Source: an uncultured Bacilli bacterium
GTDB lineage: Bacteria; Bacillota_I; Bacilli_A; RF39; UBA660
Length of the DNA stretch: 8,206 bases
Assembly: GCA_944331885.1 (NCBI GenBank)
Contig: CALVJF010000031.1
Coordinates: 1-8,206, forward strand
Reading direction: 5' to 3'
The position numbers and the translations under genes were made by a program. The number at the start of each line of letters is the position of its first letter. Within the stretch, counting starts at the first letter, position 1. The notes under the pieces were generated by a model, which worked only from the letters and a program-made list of their open reading frames with translations, did not search any database and had not been told where the DNA came from. Of this stretch, positions 1 through 6,951 are shown one piece after another.

Positions 1-18
1 TAATACCAAAGCAACAAA

Positions 19-47
19 AAAAAGTCTATTAGAACAATAGTCCTTTT
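19..47 (-). terminator. Imperfect hairpin terminator after the gene remnant
   Basis: A stem of CTATT (26-30) and AATAG (36-40) closes a 5-nt loop. It extends through a T-T mismatch, a G-C pair, an A-C mismatch and then A-T pairs. On the minus strand it is followed by eight T (complement of 16-23), as in an intrinsic terminator. The stop codon of the remnant lies at 46-48, directly before it. The flanking A and T runs mean it could also work weakly on the plus strand. Confidence 0.55.
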
Positions 48-353
48 ATAACTTATAAATTAAAACTGTATCTTTATTATCATCAAAATGTCCTTCAACT
101 TCATAAGCACTATAACCCTCTTTTTTAAATTCCTTTACTTGATTAGGTAAGTCACCCCAAATATAATGAGCTTGAACCAACCCCGAATTAAAAGAAGCTA
201 AAAGTTTCGAAAATTCTAAAACATTACAATCTAAATATAAATAAATATTAGATAATAATAAAATATCATATCTTTCACTTAATAACTTTTTAAATTTTCA
301 TTACTAAAACCATAGACTTTTTCAAAAATACAACTTTGACATATCACCATGAA
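46..353 (-). pseudogene. Frameshifted gene remnant, possibly methyltransferase-like C-terminus
   Basis: The minus strand from about 297 down to the stop at 46-48 reads as an open, protein-like frame of about 83 residues. It includes SERYDILLLSNIYLYLD, then HYIWGDLPNQVKEF, and ends DNKDTVLIYKL. It has no start codon of its own and meets stops immediately upstream. The natural continuation, FEKVYGFSNENLK, lies in another frame (about 282-353). The two join smoothly if one A is restored to the five-base run at 287-291. Further upstream the frames break again (TGA and TAG at 354-359), and no convincing start or promoter lies between here and the terminator at 408. The 'YDILLLSNI' strand resembles the end of the Rossmann core of class I SAM-dependent methyltransferases, but no SAM-binding glycine motif remains, so the family is a weak guess. 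A sequencing indel could explain the first break but not the missing 5' half. Confidence 0.55.
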
Positions 354-407
354 CTATCACTTTCCTAAATTTCCAAATAGAATAACATTATTTATCTTAA
401 ATATCCA

Positions 408-437
408 GAAAAAAACTCAATAATTTGTTATTGAGTT
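408..437 (-). terminator. Intrinsic terminator of the redox module
   Basis: A perfect 10-bp inverted repeat, AACTCAATAA (414-423) and TTATTGAGTT (428-437), has a 4-nt loop. On the minus strand it is followed by seven T (complement of 409-415). It lies 7 bases past the stop codon of the flavin/[2Fe-2S] reductase, so it ends the five-gene minus-strand run. Confidence 0.9.
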
Positions 438-444
438 AATTTTA

Positions 445-1596
445 TTAGTTAATTTCTATTACTAAATCACTCTTTGGTTTAGTAACACAAGGATGAATAT
501 AATTATATTTAACATCCGCTTTTCTTCGATAATCGCTATCCATTATTACCTCTCCAGATAACAATTTAGTCCTACATAATCCACAAGTCCCACTATGACA
601 ATTACTTGGAATTACAATTTTAGCTCTATATAAAGCTGTCATAATTGTTTCATATTCATAAGCTTTAAATTTAACATAATCATTACCTTTTTTTACAGTT
701 ATAGTAAACTTTTTACCATTAGCGATACTTTTACTAGCAACCCGTTCATAGCGAAAGAATTTATTAGGTAAATTATACTTTTGTAACTCTTCATTTAAAT
801 GAGTATACATTTTATAAGGACCACAAATATAAAAGCTTACTCTATTACTCACTACATACTTATCAATTAATTTTTTATTTATTAAACCATATTCATATTT
901 TGTATCTTCATCATCTCTTACAACATAAACAACTTTTACTTTATTAGTTTTACTAACTATATCATCAAATTGTTCTAAAAATAAAATATCATCTTCTTTA
1001 TTAACACCATAAAACAAAGTTAATAAACAATCTTCATCACCATCAATTATTGCCTGTGCTAATGAATAAAAAGGAGTAATGCCAACTCCACCGGCAATTC
1101 CCACAATATGTTGCTCATCACGCAGAGGATTATAAGTAAAATTGCCACTTGGACCACTAATTAATAATTTTTCACCTATATCTAAAGTCCCCAATAAATA
1201 ATTAGAAACTAATCCCTCGCGTATTGCTTTAACAGTTATACGATATTCATTTTCTAGAGCCATTTTGGGACTTGAAGATATCGAGTAAGCACGACTTACC
1301 ATCACCCCATCGATTTCCACATAAACATTAACAAATTGACCAGCTTTAAAAGGAGCAAGTTGACAATTATCACCTTTTAAAACAAAAGTTTTACAATCCC
1401 ATTTTTCATTAATAATATCTTCTACCACAACATGTTGAAATTTAGGATGAAGTTCTTTACTAATTTTATTAGTATTTGCTTCTTTATAAAAATTTTCATT
1501 ACTACAATCATTAATTGCTTCTTCTCGTCTTTTCCCCATATTTTTAAATTTCAACATATCATTTAAGCCGGAAAAACTAACTTTAACTTTTTTCAT
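445..1596 (-). CDS. Flavin/[2Fe-2S] NAD(P)H reductase (electron-transfer protein)
   Basis: This 383-residue protein has the three-module layout of the phthalate dioxygenase reductase/VanB class. After an uncommon N-terminal stretch (about 1-50) comes a flavin-binding barrel (about 52-155) with the isoalloxazine motif RAYS at 102-105. An NAD(P)-binding domain follows, with GIAGGVGITP at 166-175 and CGP at 258-260. At the C-terminus is a plant-type ferredoxin domain with ligands C333, C338, C341 and C370 (CX4CX2CX28C). Such proteins pass electrons from NAD(P)H through FAD or FMN to the [2Fe-2S] centre and on to a partner. No signal peptide or membrane segment is seen, so it is likely cytoplasmic. 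Its ATG shares one base with the upstream oxidoreductase stop (TAATG), and a GGGGGAG ribosome site lies inside that gene's last codons. This implies coupled translation and a shared pathway. The redox class is secure; the acceptor and the choice of NADH or NADPH are unknown. Confidence 0.9.
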   Translation of the reverse strand: MKKVKVSFSGLNDMLKFKNMGKRREEAINDCSNENFYKEANTNKISKELHPKFQHVVVEDIINEKWDCKTFVLKGDNCQLAPFKAGQFVNVYVEIDGVMVSRAYSISSSPKMALENEYRITVKAIREGLVSNYLLGTLDIGEKLLISGPSGNFTYNPLRDEQHIVGIAGGVGITPFYSLAQAIIDGDEDCLLTLFYGVNKEDDILFLEQFDDIVSKTNKVKVVYVVRDDEDTKYEYGLINKKLIDKYVVSNRVSFYICGPYKMYTHLNEELQKYNLPNKFFRYERVASKSIANGKKFTITVKKGNDYVKFKAYEYETIMTALYRAKIVIPSNCHSGTCGLCRTKLLSGEVIMDSDYRRKADVKYNYIHPCVTKPKSDLVIEIN

Positions 1597-3125
1597 TAAT
1601 TATCTCCCCCTTTCATATCACCTAAAGTTAATTTAGCAGCCAATTCTCCAGATAAATAAGCACTATTATAGCCAGAACCCCTTACTGCGTGTCCACCGCA
1701 AAAACGTAAACCTTTAACACTTTCTTCACTATACATTCTCATCAATCTTGCCAACATAACATCGTTTTCCTCTAAAGAATAACCATATATTACTCCTTCT
1801 GGACTATCAGTATATCTAGCAAATGTAACTGGCGTTGCAATTTCAATTTCTTCTATATAATCTCGAATATTAACGTCCAATACATTTTCAAACCTCTCAA
1901 TAAATTTTGTAGCTAATTGATTTTTTAAATGATAATAATTTTCTTTAGTAACTTCTTTATCAAAACAATCTCCAAAATATAAAGATGTAAAATATAAAAT
2001 TGTAGTTCCTTCTTCAGAACAATTAGGTAAAGCATTATTTAAACATACAACTACCATACTATCATTATCCATAGTTGTCATTTTTTTATATTCTTCATCA
2101 CTATTCATTGTATGATAAATAAAATAACTATAATTATTTAAACCTAATTCCTTACAACTTCTATTTAATCCTAAATAAATTCCAAATCCTCTTGCCCCTA
2201 ATTTATTGTAATTAACTTTCTTTTTTTCCAAATTAGGAACTTTATCGAAATCTATTAATTTTCCATATACATTTGTAGCAATTACATTCGAAATTACATG
2301 CTTAGTATTAAAAACTTCCCCGTTACTCAAACGGACTCCTATTACTCCGTTTTCATCAGTCAAAATCTTTTCAACAAAGCTTCCATATTTTACAATACCA
2401 CCATAATTTTTAAAATTTTCTTCCAAAGTAAGACTTAAATCATGAGATCTTAACAATGGTACTTGAGCTTTATAATCTACGTATAACAAAACCATAATTG
2501 CATAGTGCACAAAACTCATTTTTGACTCAGGAACACCTAAATAAACCCAATAAGTATTTAAAATTTCTTGAGCTTTTAATGGCATTTTTATAGCTTTTAA
2601 AACTTCCTTAACACTATAAGAAGCAACACGCATAAAATTACCATATTTAGCTCTTAAAACTTTTGTATCAGGTTTACCATGAGAATCACTTAGATACTTC
2701 ATTGCTTCTCGAATTTCTTTTGCTAAATCAAAAAATATTGTTAAAGACTTTTTACTTCCTGGAACATATTCTTCCATTTTATTAATAAAATTATTTATCC
2801 CAAATGGCATTTCATAATCTTCTCTAACACCATCAGTAGCTATTACACGAAATGCCTCTGGAACATCAACCATTTCTATCTTATCTTCAATACCCAATTC
2901 TTGAAATAATTTACGCAAATTACCATACACTTCTCCGCTTCCATAATCACATAACTCATGAAGAGCACCTTCAAATTCAAAACGTCCTCTTACAAAACTT
3001 GTAGCTACTCCGCCTGGAACGCGATGTTTTTCCAATAATAATACCTTTTTACCATTCTTTGCTAAAACATTGGCAGCCACTAATCCCCCATTTCCAGCAC
3101 CAATTACAATTGCATCATAATTCAC
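1596..3125 (-). CDS. CrtI/retinol-saturase-like FAD-dependent oxidoreductase
   Basis: This 509-residue flavoprotein belongs to the phytoene dehydrogenase-related superfamily (COG1233 type). The N-terminal dinucleotide fold is clear: GAGNGG at 9-14, then an acidic residue in LLEKHRVPGG (30-39), which binds the FAD ribose and pyrophosphate. The C-terminal FAD segment is at about 472-500, with GLRFCGGHAVRGSGYNSA. Relatives desaturate, isomerise or saturate C=C bonds in carotenoids, retinol and similar hydrophobic molecules. The start is GTG at 3123-3125, chosen because AGGTGA lies 6 bases upstream and the FAD motif begins at once. No phytoene synthase or prenyl transferase is nearby, so carotenoid making is not supported. 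The coupled [2Fe-2S] reductase suggests a reductive role on an unsaturated lipid, polyene or enone; that is inference. The length is normal and all expected FAD motifs are present. Confidence 0.85.
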   Translation of the reverse strand: MNYDAIVIGAGNGGLVAANVLAKNGKKVLLLEKHRVPGGVATSFVRGRFEFEGALHELCDYGSGEVYGNLRKLFQELGIEDKIEMVDVPEAFRVIATDGVREDYEMPFGINNFINKMEEYVPGSKKSLTIFFDLAKEIREAMKYLSDSHGKPDTKVLRAKYGNFMRVASYSVKEVLKAIKMPLKAQEILNTYWVYLGVPESKMSFVHYAIMVLLYVDYKAQVPLLRSHDLSLTLEENFKNYGGIVKYGSFVEKILTDENGVIGVRLSNGEVFNTKHVISNVIATNVYGKLIDFDKVPNLEKKKVNYNKLGARGFGIYLGLNRSCKELGLNNYSYFIYHTMNSDEEYKKMTTMDNDSMVVVCLNNALPNCSEEGTTILYFTSLYFGDCFDKEVTKENYYHLKNQLATKFIERFENVLDVNIRDYIEEIEIATPVTFARYTDSPEGVIYGYSLEENDVMLARLMRMYSEESVKGLRFCGGHAVRGSGYNSAYLSGELAAKLTLGDMKGGDN

Positions 3126-3148
3126 TAAGTATCACCTATCCTAAAAAA

Positions 3149-3178
3149 ATTATAGCATAAGAAAAGCAAAACTTAAAG
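3149..3178 (-). promoter_or_regulatory. Extended -10 promoter for the redox pair
   Basis: On the minus strand a perfect TATAAT (3154-3149) is preceded by TGC, giving the extended -10 form TGnTATAAT. A poor -35 candidate, TTTAAG, lies 17 bases upstream (3172-3177) and overlaps the permease stop. The start site would fall about 16 bases before the AGGTGA/GTG start of the oxidoreductase. This lets the last two genes be expressed apart from murI and the transporter. Confidence 0.65.
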
Positions 3179-4537
3179 TTTCACTTTTTTATTTTCCCAA
3201 ACTATCTTAATAATTAAATACTCGATAATGCTTACAATTACAAATATAATTATACTAACAACTAAATATAACTCTCTATTAAAATTATAATATAAATAAA
3301 TAAAAATCATCACCATTATTAAATTACCCAAAACATTTAACAAACGCGATATTTGCAATTTAACATTTTTACTTATTTTAAATTTAATAAGTATTAAATC
3401 AATCAATATACTCAATAAACTCATAGTAACAAATATTATAAACCAAATTCCAATCCACCAAATACTAAATAATCCTAATAATATCAAAGTTATTACTAAT
3501 AAAATACTCATCAATAATCCATTTAATAATATCCTTCCTATTACAAAATTAGATACTTTTATTGGTAAAACTCGATAATAAATATTATAATCATCGTCCT
3601 TAATAATTCCTGTAACTGAAATAAAGCTCATTGCTGCAATTAAGCCTAAAACTACCATTAATAATTCTTTACTTTTTACAAAATCATTTACCCAATATAA
3701 TAAACCAATATATAAAAAAATATACAATAAATTATCAATATAACTAAATAAATAAAAACGTACTTTTAATATTTCTCCATGATTTATTGCCAAAACAATA
3801 TTTCTTTTTCTCCATTTTATGACTTTTTTCTTTGTCACATGCTGTTTAGTTTTTACTCTAAATTTATAATTATATCCAATAGTCAATGTCAATAAAATTA
3901 AAGAAATAACAACAAGTATCACCCAAGATACTATAAATAATAATTCTCCACTGACAATTTTAGAAAAATACTTTTTAATTTCCAATAATATATCCTCATA
4001 CCATAAAATAATTAACAAACAAGTAATTACTATAACTACAACATTTAATCTTTTAAAATTTAAATATTCTACTAAACGCTTAAATAATATAATAATAATT
4101 GGCATAGTAAATAGCAATATCCACAATCCCAAACTATTTACATTCTTCCAATTAACATATAGATAAGGAAAAAAAATTAAAAATTCAATTACAATAATTT
4201 TCAAAAAACTAATAGTAATTTGAAAACTATTTTTAATACTAGTAGTTATAGGCAAAGTATCTGTTATTTGCATTTGATAGTTATTTTTTTTCTTAAAAAC
4301 TAAAATAATGATATTAATTAATAGAAATATAGCCCAAAAATAACTTTCAAAATTGCTCACATTAAATTTTACTTTTTCTAAAAATCTAAATAACCCGATT
4401 AAAAATTGTTCAAAAAATAATACTGGCACTCCAATAATCAATAATCTAAATATTAACTTTTTATCATAATTAACTATTCGATTATAAACACTTAATAAAG
4501 AATAATAACAAAGTAAAAAATAATTAAACACTTTCAA
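3173..4537 (-). CDS. ABC-2-like transporter permease, about 12 membrane helices
   Basis: This is a very hydrophobic 454-residue integral membrane protein. Helices are estimated near residues 28-50, 66-83, 105-125, 135-152, 163-180, 197-220, 265-283, 290-312, 330-355, 358-382, 400-417 and 425-448. A basic cytoplasmic loop (about 222-248, KTKQHVTKKKVIKWRKRN) splits it into two halves. Each half carries a short 'LPI' motif before a helix (TLPITTSIKNS near 93 and VLPIKVSNFVIG near 326), as in many ABC-2 exporter subunits. The gene starts inside the ATPase gene (14-base overlap). The start is TTG at 4535-4537 with GGAG four bases upstream (4542-4545). An in-frame GTG at 4529-4531 is an alternative, and its spacing of 10 is also acceptable. 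An EcsB/YthQ-type exporter half is plausible by size and layout, but the substrate is unknown. Confidence 0.75.
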   Translation of the reverse strand: MKVFNYFLLCYYSLLSVYNRIVNYDKKLIFRLLIIGVPVLFFEQFLIGLFRFLEKVKFNVSNFESYFWAIFLLINIIILVFKKKNNYQMQITDTLPITTSIKNSFQITISFLKIIVIEFLIFFPYLYVNWKNVNSLGLWILLFTMPIIIILFKRLVEYLNFKRLNVVVIVITCLLIILWYEDILLEIKKYFSKIVSGELLFIVSWVILVVISLILLTLTIGYNYKFRVKTKQHVTKKKVIKWRKRNIVLAINHGEILKVRFYLFSYIDNLLYIFLYIGLLYWVNDFVKSKELLMVVLGLIAAMSFISVTGIIKDDDYNIYYRVLPIKVSNFVIGRILLNGLLMSILLVITLILLGLFSIWWIGIWFIIFVTMSLLSILIDLILIKFKISKNVKLQISRLLNVLGNLIMVMIFIYLYYNFNRELYLVVSIIIFVIVSIIEYLIIKIVWENKKVKL

Positions 4538-5225
4538 TAAACTCCATATATTTTTTTTCTAAATTCAATGCTTTATTATTCTCTATTAATTGAACCCTTT
4601 TATTATTCATAAACAATACTTTATCATATAAACCTTCAATCATCGCCAAAAGATGTGTTGAAAACACTACAATTACCCCACTTTTTCTCAAATCCTTTAA
4701 AATATCCTTTAAAATAACTATTGCTTGTGGATCCAAACCAACAAATGGCTCATCAAGTATTAATAACTTTGGACTATGAATTAAAGCAGCAACTATAACT
4801 AACTTTTGCTTATTACCATGTGAATAAGTATTTATCAAGCTATCAATAAAATCCTGCAAATTAAATAAGTTAATATACTTCTCCATTTTCTTTTTTCGAT
4901 CATCCATACTAATTTCAAAAACATCTGCAATAAAATTTAAATATTGTCTACCAGTTAAATAATCAATAAGCATAGGCTCATCAGCAACATACCCTAAAAG
5001 TTTTTTATAATTAATATCATCTTTTTTTAAATTAACTTGTTCAAATATAACTTCCCCTTCAAAATCTAAATTAATTCCTACTAAAGATTTAATTAATGTG
5101 GTTTTTCCGGCACCATTCGGACCAACAAGAGCCAATATTTCTCCATTATTTACCTTTAAATTTAATTTTTCTAAAATATATTTATTTTTCTCATAAGCAT
5201 AAGCATAATTATTTATTTCTAACAT
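4524..5225 (-). CDS. ABC transporter ATP-binding protein
   Basis: This 233-residue nucleotide-binding subunit powers the permease encoded next to it. Walker A is GPNGAGKT at 35-42. The signature loop is the variant YSHGNKQK (134-141) in place of LSGGQ. Walker B is LLILDEP (154-160), the D-loop is GLD (163-165), and the switch histidine is H191 in FSTHLL. The Q-loop glutamine is replaced by the GYVADEP segment (78-84), a pattern common in EcsA/CcmA-like exporter ATPases. The start is ATG at 5223-5225. GGGAG lies 9 bases upstream inside the end of murI, and the reading frames overlap by 7 bases (ATGTTAG), so translation is probably coupled to murI. Only one ATPase and one permease are encoded, so the working unit is probably an (ATPase)2(permease)1-2 exporter. 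Confidence 0.92.
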   Translation of the reverse strand: MLEINNYAYAYEKNKYILEKLNLKVNNGEILALVGPNGAGKTTLIKSLVGINLDFEGEVIFEQVNLKKDDINYKKLLGYVADEPMLIDYLTGRQYLNFIADVFEISMDDRKKKMEKYINLFNLQDFIDSLINTYSHGNKQKLVIVAALIHSPKLLILDEPFVGLDPQAIVILKDILKDLRKSGVIVVFSTHLLAMIEGLYDKVLFMNNKRVQLIENNKALNLEKKYMEFIESV

Positions 5226-5950
5226 ACTTTACAACTCCCTAAAATTTCCTTAACTTCTTCTAAATTTATTTTATCATCAGTTAAAATAATTTCTCCGTAA
5301 CCTTGGCCTTCTAAAGGATTTAACTTCTTAATTCTATTAGCAATTCCTTTGTTACCATCAATAACAGCATCAATTCCCAATATTTTTTTTATTTCCTCTT
5401 TTATCAAACAATAATGTGTACATCCTAACACAATACAATCATAGCAACAATTCAATTCTTTTTTTATTTTATTTAACTCTTTTTCAACTTCTAATATATT
5501 TCGCTTTTCAACAATATTAGCCAAGTTTTTACAAGCATATAAAATAACATTTTGCTTTTCTTGTTTATATCTTTCTACCAAACTATTAACCCTTTTACTA
5601 CGAACAGTTAACGGAGTACCCAAAACTAATATATTTTTATATGCCGCATCACAAGCCGTTTTAATTGCGGGCTCAGCACCCACAAAAATCAAATCATTAA
5701 AAGTAGTTCGTAATTCATCTATACATATAGCTGTAGCTGTATTACAAGCCAAAACAATGATTTTACAACCTTTTTTCCTTAACTTAATAACATTATTAAA
5801 GACAATTTTTTTTAATTCTTTTTCACTTTTAGAGCCATAAGGATTATTAATTGAATCCAAATAATAAACATAATCACAATTAGGATTTAACTTTAAAATT
5901 TCATATAAAGTGCTTAATCCCCCTATTCCTGAATCTATAACACCAATCAT
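5219..5950 (-). CDS. murI: Glutamate racemase
   Basis: This cytoplasmic enzyme of 243 residues interconverts L- and D-glutamate without a cofactor, supplying D-Glu for peptidoglycan. The family landmarks are all present. They are the N-terminal substrate loop VIDSGIGGLS (4-13), the D-x4-PYG motif at 32-39, the first catalytic cysteine C69 in ACNTAT, and the second, C177, in GCTHY (176-180). It is slightly shorter than the usual 260-270 residues, but both catalytic cysteines and the T-H-Y context are intact, so it should be active. The ATG at 5948-5950 follows AGGAG at a spacing of 9. It is first in the minus-strand run and has its own promoter at 5974-6002. Its last 7 bases overlap the ABC ATPase gene. 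The family also contains aspartate racemases, but the paired cysteines and the GCTHY motif fit MurI well. Confidence 0.95.
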   Translation of the reverse strand: MIGVIDSGIGGLSTLYEILKLNPNCDYVYYLDSINNPYGSKSEKELKKIVFNNVIKLRKKGCKIIVLACNTATAICIDELRTTFNDLIFVGAEPAIKTACDAAYKNILVLGTPLTVRSKRVNSLVERYKQEKQNVILYACKNLANIVEKRNILEVEKELNKIKKELNCCYDCIVLGCTHYCLIKEEIKKILGIDAVIDGNKGIANRIKKLNPLEGQGYGEIILTDDKINLEEVKEILGSCKVC

Positions 5951-5973
5951 ATGTTTAAACTCCTCTCAATACA

Positions 5974-6002
5974 ATTATAAAATTTTTATTACTAAAAACC
6001 AA
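5974..6002 (-). promoter_or_regulatory. Promoter of the murI operon
   Basis: On the minus strand TTGGTT (6002-5997) is followed, after exactly 17 bases, by a perfect TATAAT (5979-5974). The leader to the murI ATG would be about 15-20 bases and holds the AGGAG site (5960-5964). It reads away from the hydrolase promoter in the same 113-bp divergent gap. Confidence 0.75.
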
Positions 6003-6010
6003 CTAATAAA

Positions 6011-6039
6011 TTGTTAATTTATTTATAATATGTTAAAAT
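6011..6039 (+). promoter_or_regulatory. Promoter of the alpha/beta hydrolase gene
   Basis: TTGTTA (6011-6016), a 17-base spacer and TAAAAT (6034-6039) form a sigma-A-type promoter. TGT directly before the -10 box also gives the TGn extension. The ribosome site and ATG follow 14-25 bases later, so the leader is short. Confidence 0.75.
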
Positions 6040-6050
6040 AACCACTTGCA

Positions 6051-6056
6051 AAGGAG
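6051..6056 (+). promoter_or_regulatory. Ribosome binding site that fixes the hydrolase start
   Basis: AAGGAG lies 7 bases before ATG at 6064. An in-frame TTG at 6046 would make the protein six residues longer, but it lies upstream of this site and would translate through it. The ATG at 6064 is therefore the start. Confidence 0.9.
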
Positions 6057-6063
6057 AAATTTT

Positions 6064-6876
6064 ATGAATAACTACCGTCAAGGTAAAGAAAGATATAAAG
6101 TAAATTCCTTAGGAAGCTTATACTTTAATCGACAAAATTATAATTCTAGTAAAAGACCAACAATTTATATTGGTGGTCAAATGGAACATCGATTACATCT
6201 ATTAGAACAAACTGGATTTACAAGTGACGAAGGCCATAATCTTTTTGATGGCTCTTGGTTTTATGATTATCCTTATCATGCCAATAAAAGTGAATTAAAT
6301 GCCCAAAATTTTAGTAATAACTTAATCCAAGCCTTAGAGATAGCTAAATTAGATGAAGTAGACTTAATTACTGATAGTTATGGAGGCTTAATCGGATTGT
6401 ACGCTACATCTTCAAAACACATTCATAAAGTAGTAGCCATTCATCCCCCTATCTTAGGTTCTCCTTTAGCCAATACTGAACTTATTAATAGCAAAATGCC
6501 TCAACTAGGTTTTAAGAATAAATGGCTATGTCATTTAATAAAATTACTTATTGACAATGCTTACGGCTTCGAACAAGAGAACAGTCAAGGCATTTATAAC
6601 CCAACTTTTTCTCAAGCTCAACTAGACCTTTCAAAATATATCGTCTCTGGCAGCTCAATTGATCCTCAAAGTGAAAAAAACGCTTTATTAAAAAGTACCG
6701 CTTGTTTAATTAAAGAATTAACTAATCAAGAAAGTGATGGCGTTGTCATTTATAATCCTGAAGAATTAAAAGCATTAGGAATAGCATATGAAACTGATCC
6801 AATACCACTAAATCACTTTTCTGCCGGAACTAAAGAAAATTATGAAAAAGTTCATAAATTATTACTAAAAAGATAA
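6064..6876 (+). CDS. Alpha/beta-hydrolase, lipase/esterase-like
   Basis: This 270-residue protein looks like a cytoplasmic serine hydrolase, as no signal peptide or membrane helix is seen. A lipase-style strand and oxyanion region, RPTIYIGGQM (31-40), is followed by the nucleophile elbow LITDSYGGLIG (101-111). That gives Ser105 with Thr at the place of the usual first Gly (T-x-S-x-G). The likely acid is Asp225 in ESDGVV. The likely catalytic histidine is His251 in IPLNHFSAGT. This order and the 'sDGvV...plnHFs' ending resemble class-2 lipases and PGAP1-like esterases, so an ester or acyl substrate is likely, but none can be named. The gene stands alone: it is divergent from murI, with its own promoter and a terminator overlapping its stop codon. 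The fold and triad are fairly certain; the specific reaction is not known. Confidence 0.8.
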   Translation: MNNYRQGKERYKVNSLGSLYFNRQNYNSSKRPTIYIGGQMEHRLHLLEQTGFTSDEGHNLFDGSWFYDYPYHANKSELNAQNFSNNLIQALEIAKLDEVDLITDSYGGLIGLYATSSKHIHKVVAIHPPILGSPLANTELINSKMPQLGFKNKWLCHLIKLLIDNAYGFEQENSQGIYNPTFSQAQLDLSKYIVSGSSIDPQSEKNALLKSTACLIKELTNQESDGVVIYNPEELKALGIAYETDPIPLNHFSAGTKENYEKVHKLLLKR

Positions 6877-6912
6877 AAAATGTTAATTATTTTCCTAAAT
6901 TAACATTTTTTT
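6875..6912 (+). terminator. Intrinsic terminator of the hydrolase gene
   Basis: TGTTAATT (6881-6888) pairs with AATTAACA (6898-6905) around a 9-base loop. It is followed by seven T (6906-6912), which also pair with the A run at 6875-6880. The stem starts at the stop codon. Its A/T symmetry could let it act in both directions. Confidence 0.85.
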
Positions 6913-6922
6913 CTTAAAATAC

Positions 6923-6951
6923 TTGATTTTTTAAAATATAAAGCATATAAT
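6923..6951 (+). promoter_or_regulatory. Promoter of the tRNA-Arg/tRNA-Pro pair
   Basis: TTGATT (6923-6928), a 17-base spacer and a perfect TATAAT (6946-6951) lie 28 bases before the tRNA-Arg 5' end. The predicted start near 6958 leaves a leader of about 20 bases. Confidence 0.8.

Noticed and set aside
46..305. Mollicute code (TGA as Trp) to rescue the broken frame at 298-300
   Set aside because: The next two codons upstream are TAA and TAG, and intact genes in the window use TGG for Trp. A frameshift is the simpler cause.
445..1596. Calling the reductase PyrK (dihydroorotate dehydrogenase B electron-transfer subunit)
   Set aside because: PyrK is about 260 residues and carries its cluster after the NAD domain with a different cysteine pattern. 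Here a full plant-type ferredoxin domain (CX4CX2C) is present and no pyrD is adjacent.
1596..3125. Naming the oxidoreductase crtI or crtN (carotenoid synthesis)
   Set aside because: No phytoene/dehydrosqualene synthase or prenyl transferase is present, and the superfamily covers many other substrates.
3169..3181. Inverted repeat AAACTT-A-AAGTTT at the permease stop as a terminator
   Set aside because: It is only six A/T-rich pairs around one base, with no proper loop and no T run directly after it. It is better explained as sequence overlapping a weak -35 region.
6046..6063. TTG start adding six residues (MQRRNF) to the hydrolase
   Set aside because: The added codons contain the AAGGAG ribosome site itself, and the ATG at 6064 sits at the right spacing from it.
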